This document shows, one piece after another, positions 9,712 through 16,599 of a stretch of DNA of 64,000 bases (positions within the stretch are counted from its first letter, which is position 1; the number at the start of each line of letters is the position of its first letter). Under the pieces are notes generated by a model. That model was not told the DNA's origin, made no database searches, and was given only the letters and a program-made list of their open reading frames with translations. Position numbers and translations under genes: made by a program. The DNA is taken from assembly GCF_016722785.1 (NCBI RefSeq), contig NZ_JAEQNE010000002.1:248001-312000 (forward strand). Reading direction: 5' to 3'. The stretch is from Ramlibacter monticola. GTDB lineage: Bacteria > Pseudomonadota > Gammaproteobacteria > Burkholderiales > Burkholderiaceae_C.

Positions 9712-10526
9712 TGGCCACCCGGCGCTCCTTCTGCACGGCGCTGGGCGCCGCCCTCGCCGGCTGCGCCAACCCTCCGGCGGCGCCGGGGCCGTCCCTCGGT
9801 GCGGCCCGGGCCGAGCTCGGCGGCGGCGGCAAGCTGCGCGCGGCGATCAATTTCGGCAACCCGATCCTGGCCAGCCGCGGCCCGGACGGCGCGCCGCAGG
9901 GCGTGTCGGTGGACCTGGCGCGCGAGGCCGCGCGCCGGCTGGACCTGCCGTTCGAACTGGTCACCTTCACCTCGGCGGGCAACGTGGTGGAGGCGGTGAA
10001 GGCGAAGCAGGTGGACCTGGCCTTCGTCGCCATCGATCCGGTGCGAGCCGCGGACATGGAATACACCGCACCGTACGTGATCATCGAAGGCGCCTACCTG
10101 GTGCGCAACGCCTCCGCCCTGCAGCGCAACGAGGAGGTCGACCGCGCCGGCACCCGCGTCGCGGTCGGCCGCGGCAGCGCCTACGACCTGTTCCTCACGC
10201 GCGAGCTGAAGAACGCCTCGCTGGTGCGCGTGCCGACCTCGCCGGTGGTCGTCGACGAGTTCCTGAAGCAGGAGCTCGAGGTCGCCGCCGGCGTGAAGCA
10301 GCAGCTCGAAGCGGATGCACGGCGCGTGGGCGGCGTGCGCCTGCTGCCCGGCCGCTTCATGGTGATCCACCAGGCCATGGGCGTGCCCAAGGGGCGCACG
10401 GCGGCGCAGGCCTGGCTCAGCGGGTTCATCGAGGAAATGAAAGCTTCCGGCTTCGTCGCCCGTGCGCTGCAGCAGCACGGCATCCAGGGCGCGGCCGTCG
10501 CGCCGCCCGGTGGCGCGCGTTCCTGA
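9711..10526 (+). CDS. Family 3 extracellular solute-binding protein
   Basis: A 271-residue protein with an N-terminal Arg pair, hydrophobic stretch and Cys (ALGAALAGC), indicating a lipoprotein. The body matches periplasmic amino-acid-binding proteins (SBP_bac_3): KLRAAINFGNPILA near the start, then GVSVDLAREAARRL, VDLAFVAIDPVRA and AYLVRN. It should deliver a small polar ligand to an ABC importer, but no permease or ATPase gene is adjacent. It may therefore be an orphan binding protein or serve a remote transporter. Its start overlaps the stop of the metallo-hydrolase gene, so the two are expressed together. The ligand is not known. Confidence 0.85.
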   Translation: MATRRSFCTALGAALAGCANPPAAPGPSLGAARAELGGGGKLRAAINFGNPILASRGPDGAPQGVSVDLAREAARRLDLPFELVTFTSAGNVVEAVKAKQVDLAFVAIDPVRAADMEYTAPYVIIEGAYLVRNASALQRNEEVDRAGTRVAVGRGSAYDLFLTRELKNASLVRVPTSPVVVDEFLKQELEVAAGVKQQLEADARRVGGVRLLPGRFMVIHQAMGVPKGRTAAQAWLSGFIEEMKASGFVARALQQHGIQGAAVAPPGGARS

Positions 10527-10578
10527 AGGCCGTGGCACGCGGGTTGCACTTGCCGCTCCACCGAAACGACGCGAGGTC

Positions 10579-11559
10579 ATGATGCAAGCTGTTCCCCGTT
10601 CCCTCCTGCGGCGCGCCGGCGCCGCCGCGCTGCTGGCCTCGGCCAGCTTCGCCGCGCAGGCGGAGTACCCCGAGAAGGCGGTCACGCTGATGTTGTCCTT
10701 CCCGCCCGCCGGCGCCACGGACATCCTGGCCCGCGCCATCGGCCAGCGGATGTCGGAGACGCTGAAGCAGTCCATCGTGATCGAGAACAAGCCGGGCGCG
10801 GGCGGCAACATCGGCCTGATCGCGGCGGCCAGGGCGGCGCCGGACGGCTACACCGCCTACATGGCGGCCGTCACCAACGCGGCGATCGCCGCGGCGGCCT
10901 ATCCGCCGCAATCCGCGCACCTGCAGAAGGACTTCGTTGTGGTGGCCGGCGTGGCGATCGTTCCGCACATGCTGGTGGTGCCCTCGTCGCTGCCGGTGCA
11001 GAACGTGGGCCAGCTCGTCGCCATGCTCAAGGCCCAGCCCGGCAAGCACAACTTCGCTTCGCAGGGCGCGGGCACGCTGTCGCACCTGGAATCGGAAGTG
11101 TTCAAGGCCGCCACCGGGGCGGAGGTCGTGCACATTCCCTACAAGGGCAGCTCGCAGGCCCTGCCGGACCTGATGGCCGGCAGCTCCAGCATGATGTTCG
11201 ACAGCATCCCCGCGTCGATGCCGCACGTGAAGGCCGGCAAGCTGCGCGTGCTGGCGGTCGCCTCCAGCAGGCGGCTCGCAATGCTGCCCGAGGTGCCCAC
11301 CATCGCCGAGGCCGGCGTGAATTTCTCGGCCGACAACCACTTCGGGCTGATGGTGCCGAAGGGCACGCCGCCGCAGGCGATCGCCGCACTCGACCGCGCC
11401 GTGCGGGCCGCCGTCGAATCGCCCGAGCTGAAACAGCGGATGCAGGAACAGGGCGTGGAGTTGCGCTACACGCCGGGAGAGGACTTCACCAAGGTCGTCG
11501 ACGAGGAGTTCCGCACCTGGGGCAAGGTGGTGCAGCAGGCCAAGGTGCGGCTGGAATGA
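10579..11559 (+). CDS. Bug/TctC-family tripartite tricarboxylate binding protein
   Basis: A 326-residue periplasmic protein with a cleavable signal peptide (ASASFAAQA). The Bug-family signatures are YPEKAVTLMLSFPPAG, DILARAIGQRM, ENKPGAGGNIG and DGYTAYMAAVTN. These proteins are greatly expanded in Burkholderiales and bind carboxylates or similar small anions, some feeding TctAB transporters and many being orphans. No tctA or tctB gene lies nearby. Two consecutive ATG codons (10579 and 10582) could start it. It stands 52 bases after the family 3 binding-protein gene and 7 bases before the gamma-glutamyltransferase gene, so all may form one transcript. The ligand is unknown. Confidence 0.92.
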   Translation: MMQAVPRSLLRRAGAAALLASASFAAQAEYPEKAVTLMLSFPPAGATDILARAIGQRMSETLKQSIVIENKPGAGGNIGLIAAARAAPDGYTAYMAAVTNAAIAAAAYPPQSAHLQKDFVVVAGVAIVPHMLVVPSSLPVQNVGQLVAMLKAQPGKHNFASQGAGTLSHLESEVFKAATGAEVVHIPYKGSSQALPDLMAGSSSMMFDSIPASMPHVKAGKLRVLAVASSRRLAMLPEVPTIAEAGVNFSADNHFGLMVPKGTPPQAIAALDRAVRAAVESPELKQRMQEQGVELRYTPGEDFTKVVDEEFRTWGKVVQQAKVRLE

Positions 11560-11566
11560 GCGCCGC

Positions 11567-13174
11567 ATGACTCCCGACACCCCCGCCGGCTTCTGGGACT
11601 TCCCCTACCCCTCGCAGCGCATGCCGCTGCTGGCGCGCAACGTCGTCAGCACCTCGCAGCCCCTCGCGTCCGCCGCCGGCGCGCTGGTGCTGGCGCGCGG
11701 CGGCAATGCGGTGGATGCCGCGCTCGCCACCGCGATCACGCTGACGGTGGTCGAGCCCTGCATGAACGGCATCGGGGGCGACGCCTTCGCCCTCGTCTGG
11801 GACGGCCAGCGCCTGCATGGCCTCGATGCGAGCGGGCGGGCGCCCCGGCGCTGGACCCGCGAACATTTCGCGCGCCACCCGTCAATGCCCTACCGGGGCT
11901 GGGACGCGGTCACGGTGCCGGGCACGGTGTCGGCCTGGCGAATGCTCTCGGAGCGCTTCGGCGCCCTGCCCTTCGCCGAGCTGTTCGAGCCCGCGCTGCG
12001 CCACGCCCGGGAGGGCTACCTGGTGTCGCCGACGGTGCGGCGCCAGTGGCAGGCCCAGGTGGCGGAACTGCTGCCGCAGCCGGGCTTCCGCGAAGCCTTC
12101 GCCCCGGGCGGCGAGGCGCCCGCCATCGGCGAGCTCTGGATCTGCCCCGGCCAGGCCGACACGCTGCAGAAGATCGCGCAGAGCAAGGGCGAGGATTTCT
12201 ACCGCGGCAGCCTGGCGCGGGCGATCGCCGACCATGCCCGCCGCACCGGCGGCGTGCTGGACGAACAGGACCTGGCCGAACACGAGGCGGACTGGGTCGA
12301 ACCGCTCTCGGTGTCCTACCGCGGCATGGAACTGCACGAGATCGGACCGGGCGGCCAGGGCATCGGCGCGCTGATGGCGCTGGGCATGCTGTCTCACTTC
12401 GACCTGAAGGCGGCAGGCCCCGACAGCGCGCTGTGGCACCACCTGCAGATCGAGGCGATGAAGCTGGCCTTCGCGGACCTGTACCGCTACGTGGCCGACC
12501 CGCAGGCGATGCGCGAGGTCACCTCGCAGCATCTGCTGGCCCCGGAGTACCTCGCCCGCCGCGCGAAGCAGATCGACCCGGACCGCGCCGCGCCGGCCGC
12601 CGCCGGTGCGCCTGCGAGCGGCGGCACCGTCTACCTCACGGCGGCGGATCAGGCCGGGATGATGGTCTCCTTCATCCAGTCCAACTTCAAGGGCTTCGGC
12701 TCCGGCGTCGTCGTCCCGCAGACCGGCATCGCCCTGCACAACCGCGGCTGGGGTTTCACGCTGGAGCGGGGCCACCCGAACGAGGTCGCGCCGCGCAAGC
12801 GGCCCTTCCACACCATCATTCCCGGCTTCCTCATGCAGGACGGGCGCCCGCTGGCCAGCTTCGGGCTGATGGGCGGCTCCATGCAGGCGCAGGGGCACGT
12901 GCAGCTGGCGGTGCGCATCGCCGACCAGGGCCTGAATCCCCAGGCGGCGAGCGACGCGCCGCGCTGGCGCGTGCTGGACGACAACCTCGGCGTGGCGGTA
13001 GAGTGGAACTTCCCGCCCGAGGCGATCGAGGGCTTGCGCGCCCGCGGCCACCCGATCAGGGTGGCACAGCGCTTCGACACCGAGTTCGGCTGCGCGCAGC
13101 TCGCGCTGAAGACGCGGCACGGCTACGTGGCCGCCTCGGACCATCGCAAGGACGGGTATCCAGTGGGCTTCTGA
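11567..13174 (+). CDS. Gamma-glutamyltransferase / glutathione hydrolase family protein
   Basis: A 535-residue N-terminal-nucleophile hydrolase. Early motifs are ARGGNAVDAALA and EPCMNGIGGDAF. The autoprocessing and catalytic threonine is expected at about residue 354 (SGGTVYLTAAD). The C-terminal half ends with PRKRPFHTIIPGF and GLMGGSMQAQGH. The family cleaves or transfers gamma-glutamyl groups from glutathione or related amides. No signal peptide is evident, which fits the YwrD-like cytoplasmic subgroup rather than periplasmic Ggt. It lies only 7 bases after the Bug-family gene. A shared role in taking up and cleaving a gamma-glutamyl compound is possible but unproven. Confidence 0.9.
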   Translation: MTPDTPAGFWDFPYPSQRMPLLARNVVSTSQPLASAAGALVLARGGNAVDAALATAITLTVVEPCMNGIGGDAFALVWDGQRLHGLDASGRAPRRWTREHFARHPSMPYRGWDAVTVPGTVSAWRMLSERFGALPFAELFEPALRHAREGYLVSPTVRRQWQAQVAELLPQPGFREAFAPGGEAPAIGELWICPGQADTLQKIAQSKGEDFYRGSLARAIADHARRTGGVLDEQDLAEHEADWVEPLSVSYRGMELHEIGPGGQGIGALMALGMLSHFDLKAAGPDSALWHHLQIEAMKLAFADLYRYVADPQAMREVTSQHLLAPEYLARRAKQIDPDRAAPAAAGAPASGGTVYLTAADQAGMMVSFIQSNFKGFGSGVVVPQTGIALHNRGWGFTLERGHPNEVAPRKRPFHTIIPGFLMQDGRPLASFGLMGGSMQAQGHVQLAVRIADQGLNPQAASDAPRWRVLDDNLGVAVEWNFPPEAIEGLRARGHPIRVAQRFDTEFGCAQLALKTRHGYVAASDHRKDGYPVGF

Positions 13175-13190
13175 GCCCGGAGGTTCGACC

Positions 13191-13763
13191 ATGAGCGCAA
13201 GGACTTTGCCGGCCCCCGTCCCTCTCCTGCTGGCCTGCGCGCTGCTGGCGGCCTGCGCCTCGCCGACCGCGCCCGTGGGGCCGAACCGCTGCTACGAACG
13301 GGGCATGGCCGACAAGTCCGTGTGCACCCCGGAAGCGCTGCGGCCGCTGGACGTCCTGCCCGCCGGCCAGTCGGTGCGGGTCACCGTGGACGCCCGCTGC
13401 CAATGGAACCCGACCGGCATCATCCTCGAGCGCGGCGCCACCTACGACCTCAAAGTCACCGGGCGCCGGGAGGCCTGGACGGACAGCTGGCAGTCGGAAT
13501 CCGATCTCGAGACCGGCTGGACCGGCATGTACCGTTTCAGCGGCGGCTACGCCCGGCACTGGGCGCGCGCGCCGCGCCATCCGATCTACGCGCTGATGGG
13601 CGCCCAGGGCCACGAAGAGCGGTACTTCTTCGTCGTCGGCGCGGGCCGGGCCCTCAAGGCCGAGGCGGGCGAGGAACTGATGTTCTTCGCCAACGACTGG
13701 CCCGGCGCCTACGAGAACAACCACGGCTGCCTGCAACTCGAGATCCGCAAGCTCAGCCAGTAG
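13191..13763 (+). CDS. Small lipoprotein with a PA-IL lectin-like beta-sandwich
   Basis: A 190-residue protein with a lipobox (LLAACAS) at about residue 22. The C-terminal part resembles the PA-IL/LecA-like galactose-binding fold found in many Burkholderiales proteins, with FFANDWPGAYENNHGCLQL near the end. It also has an aromatic-rich centre (TDSWQSESDLETGWTGMYRF). The Cys residues after the lipobox may form disulfides in the periplasm. The function is unknown; sugar binding at the envelope is an inference from the fold resemblance alone. It starts 16 bases after the gamma-glutamyltransferase gene, with a clear ribosome binding site (CCCGGAGG), so it is probably the last gene of that operon. 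Confidence 0.7.
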   Translation: MSARTLPAPVPLLLACALLAACASPTAPVGPNRCYERGMADKSVCTPEALRPLDVLPAGQSVRVTVDARCQWNPTGIILERGATYDLKVTGRREAWTDSWQSESDLETGWTGMYRFSGGYARHWARAPRHPIYALMGAQGHEERYFFVVGAGRALKAEAGEELMFFANDWPGAYENNHGCLQLEIRKLSQ

Positions 13764-13857
13764 GCCTTGCCGGGCCCGGTGCAGGGAAAGGCCGGCCCCG
13801 ATAAGATTGGCGGTTCCCTCACCAGCCCGGCCGCGGCCGCCGGGCGGGCGCGCTCCC

Positions 13858-15864
13858 ATGTCCCTGCAACACCACCAGCTGGAGCTGCTCGCTCCCGCCC
13901 GCGATGCCGACATCGGCATCGAGGCGATCAACCATGGCGCGGACGCCGTCTACATCGGCGGGCCCGAATTCGGCGCGCGCGTCTCGGCCAGCAATTCCGT
14001 GCAGGACATCGAGCGCCTGGCGAAGCACGCCCACCGCTTCGGCGCCCGCATCTTCGTCACCCACAACACGATCCTCCGCGACGACGAGCTGGAGGGCGCG
14101 CGCAAGATGGCCTGGGACGTGTACCACGCCGGCGCCGACGTCCTGATCGTGCAGGACATGGGCCTGCTGGAACTGGACCTGCCGCCGATCCAGCTGCATG
14201 CCAGCACGCAGACCGACATCCGCACGGTGGCGAAGGCGAAGTTCCTGCAGGACGTCGGCTTCTCGCAGATCGTGCTGGCGCGCGAGCTGACGCTGGAGCA
14301 GGTCCGCGAGATCCACGACGCGCTCGATGCCGAGCGCTGCAAGGTGGAGTTCTTCATCCACGGCGCGCTCTGCGTGGCCTACAGCGGCCAGTGCTTCATC
14401 AGCCACGCGCACACGGGCCGCAGCGCCAACCGGGGCGACTGCTCGCAGGCCTGCCGCCTGCCCTACCACGTGGTGGACGGCGCGGGCCGCTTCGTCGCCC
14501 ACGACAAGCACGTGCTGTCCATGAAGGACAACAACCAGAGCGCCAACCTGGCCGCGCTGGTCGATGCCGGCGTGCGCAGCTTCAAGATCGAGGGCCGCTA
14601 CAAGGACATGGGCTACGTGAAGAACATCACGGCCCACTACCGCAAGCTCTTCGACGAACTGATCGAAGCGCGCGAAGGCTCCGACAACCCGCTGGCCCGC
14701 GCCTCCAGCGGCCGCACCACCTTCAGCTTCACGCCCGACCCGGACCAGAACTTCAACCGCGAGTTCACCGACTACTTCGTCAACGGCCGGCAGGACGACA
14801 TCGCGGCGATGGACTCCCCCAAGAACCCGGGCCGCGCGATCGGCTGGGTCACGAAGGTGGGAACGGACTCCATCGAGCTCGAACTCGACGACGCGCAGGC
14901 GCTGCTGCACAACGGCGACGGCCTGTGCTACTTCGACTTGCAGAAGGAGCTGGTGGGCGTGGCGATCAACCGCGCCGAGCCGCTCGCCAGGCTGGGCGCG
15001 TGGCGCGTCTGGCCCAAGGACCCGATCGCCGGCATGCGCGACCTGCGCAAGGGCACCCGCCTCAACCGCAACCGCGACATGGACTGGGTGCGCACCCTGG
15101 AAAGGAAATCCAGCGAGCGCCGCATCGGGGTGTGGGCTGCCCTCGGCGAGACGCCGGACGGCTTCGTGCTGCGCCTGACCGACGAGGACGGCTTCGTCGG
15201 CGAGGCCGCCGCACCCTTCGCCAAGGAACCGGCGCGCGACGCCGCCCGGGCCGAGGAAGCGCTGCGCGAGCATCTGGGCCGCTTCGGCAACACCCTGTTC
15301 GAGCCGATCGACCTGCAGGTGCAGCTGGCGCGGCCCTGGTTCGTTCCGCCCTCGCTGGTCAACGCGCTGCGGCGCGACGCCGTCGCCTCGCTGGAGGCCG
15401 CGCGCGCCGCCGGCTACGAGCGCCCGCGCCGCGCCGCGGCGGTCGAGCCGCCGGTGGCCTATCCCGAGGACACCCTCAGCTACCTCGCCAACGTCTTCAA
15501 CCAGAAGGCGCACGACTTCTACGCAAAGCACGGCGTGAAGGTCATCGCCGCCGCCTACGAGTCGCACGAGGAGGAAGGCGAGGTCAGCCTCATGATCACC
15601 AAGCATTGCGTACGCTGGTCCATGAGCCTGTGCCCCAAGCAGGCCAAGGGCGTGGTGGGCGTCAAGGGCACCATCAAGGCCGAGCCCCTGCAATTGATCA
15701 ACGGCAGCGAGAAACTCACGCTGCGCTTCGACTGCAAGCCCTGCGAGATGCACGTGGTCGGCCGGATCAAGAAGTCCGTGCTGAACCAGCAGGCCCGCGA
15801 AGCGCAGGCCGTGCCGATGCAGTTCTACCGGACGCGGCCCGCGAAGTCACCTTCGCAGGCCTAG
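13858..15864 (+). CDS. rlhA: 23S rRNA 5-hydroxycytidine synthase RlhA (U32 peptidase family)
   Basis: A 668-residue protein that resembles E. coli RlhA (formerly YdcP) over its whole length, including the C-terminal part that the shorter TrhP/YegQ lacks. RlhA hydroxylates C2501 of 23S rRNA using prephenate-dependent chemistry. Conserved blocks are LELLAPARDADIGIEAINHG, HASTQTDIRTV and the cysteine cluster at residues 172, 179, 195 and 199 (SANRGDCSQACRLPY), which probably holds an iron-sulfur cluster. Further Cys occur in the late motifs KHCVRWSMSLCPKQ and FDCKPCEMHV. The ATG at 13858 gives the family-typical N-terminus (MSLQHHQLELL). A hairpin begins at its stop codon. Confidence 0.92.
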   Translation: MSLQHHQLELLAPARDADIGIEAINHGADAVYIGGPEFGARVSASNSVQDIERLAKHAHRFGARIFVTHNTILRDDELEGARKMAWDVYHAGADVLIVQDMGLLELDLPPIQLHASTQTDIRTVAKAKFLQDVGFSQIVLARELTLEQVREIHDALDAERCKVEFFIHGALCVAYSGQCFISHAHTGRSANRGDCSQACRLPYHVVDGAGRFVAHDKHVLSMKDNNQSANLAALVDAGVRSFKIEGRYKDMGYVKNITAHYRKLFDELIEAREGSDNPLARASSGRTTFSFTPDPDQNFNREFTDYFVNGRQDDIAAMDSPKNPGRAIGWVTKVGTDSIELELDDAQALLHNGDGLCYFDLQKELVGVAINRAEPLARLGAWRVWPKDPIAGMRDLRKGTRLNRNRDMDWVRTLERKSSERRIGVWAALGETPDGFVLRLTDEDGFVGEAAAPFAKEPARDAARAEEALREHLGRFGNTLFEPIDLQVQLARPWFVPPSLVNALRRDAVASLEAARAAGYERPRRAAAVEPPVAYPEDTLSYLANVFNQKAHDFYAKHGVKVIAAAYESHEEEGEVSLMITKHCVRWSMSLCPKQAKGVVGVKGTIKAEPLQLINGSEKLTLRFDCKPCEMHVVGRIKKSVLNQQAREAQAVPMQFYRTRPAKSPSQA

Positions 15865-15887
15865 GAGTCCGGGTTGCCCGGACTCCT
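15863..15887. terminator. Bidirectional hairpin terminator between convergent genes
   Basis: A perfect 11-bp stem (AGGAGTCCGGG pairing with CCCGGACTCCT) with a 3-base loop begins at the stop codon of rlhA and lies 13 bases before the end of the convergent exported-protein gene. There is no T-run, so Rho-independent strength is uncertain. Its position suggests that it serves both transcripts. Confidence 0.7.
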
Positions 15888-15899
15888 GGCCGGCACGCT

Positions 15900-16358
15900 T
15901 CAGCGGCGCGTCGGGTTGTGCGGCGCGTTGTCGAAGCGGTTCGGCACGCCATCCCCGTCGGCATCGCCCGGGCGCGCCTGCATGGCGGCGCGGTGCGCGG
16001 CGCGCGGATCGTAGTAGCGCCAGTTGCGGTCGTAGACGTTGGCGATGCCGTCGTGGTCCGCGTCGCCCCAGGCATTCCGGTCGCCATTGGGGTGACGGTG
16101 CCCGCGATAGTTGCCGTAGTAGACGACCTCCGGCTGGACGTAGACCGGGCGGGGCTGCACGTAGACGGGCTGCGGCTGCACGTAGACCGGCCGCGGCTGC
16201 ACATACACCGGCTGCGGCTCGACGTACACCGGCGCCGGCTGCACATAGCCGAACGGAATGCCGATCGAGAGCGACACGTCCGCGGCGCGGGCGGTGGAAG
16301 CGACGGCCAGGGTGCCGAAGGCGATGGCGGCGAGAGCGGTCTTGGCGAGGCGGTTCAT
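15900..16358 (-). CDS. Exported Pro/Tyr repeat protein with thrombospondin-3-like calcium loops
   Basis: A 152-residue protein with a clear signal peptide (LAVASTARA). After it come seven tandem copies of a 6-residue unit resembling PVYVQP, likely an extended polyproline-type rod. The C-terminus carries two Asp-rich loops, DADHDGIANVYDRN and DADGDGVPNRFDN, of the thrombospondin type 3 kind that bind calcium. It is probably periplasmic or on the surface. The start has a good ribosome binding site (CAGGAG). Similar short YVQP proteins occur in Comamonadaceae as unnamed proteins, and the function is unknown. Confidence 0.8.
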   Translation of the reverse strand: MNRLAKTALAAIAFGTLAVASTARAADVSLSIGIPFGYVQPAPVYVEPQPVYVQPRPVYVQPQPVYVQPRPVYVQPEVVYYGNYRGHRHPNGDRNAWGDADHDGIANVYDRNWRYYDPRAAHRAAMQARPGDADGDGVPNRFDNAPHNPTRR

Positions 16359-16599
16359 GGTGGACTCCTGCATTGAATGACTCCATGGTGCACGGCCCCG
16401 CGTGAACCGAACCTGAACGGATCGCAGAATGTGGCGGGCGCGCAGCGCCGACCGGAAAGAAGGCCGCATCGGCACGGCCGCGGCGCACCCGCCCCGGCTG
16501 GAGTGCAACAAGTTGCAAGCCACACGAGGCGCGGCGCGCCTCGAGCCGCGCTTGACAGCCATCAAGGCAGGCGGGGACCCCCGGCCCATACTCGATGAC

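Noticed and set aside
16135-16250. Short direct repeats resembling a CRISPR array
   Set aside because: The repeats have an 18-base period, follow the codon frame of an exported protein and have no spacers.
16552-16592. TTGACA at 16552 with a -10-like CATACT as a promoter for the P-type ATPase
   Set aside because: The spacing of about 29 bases is far too long for a sigma-70 promoter.
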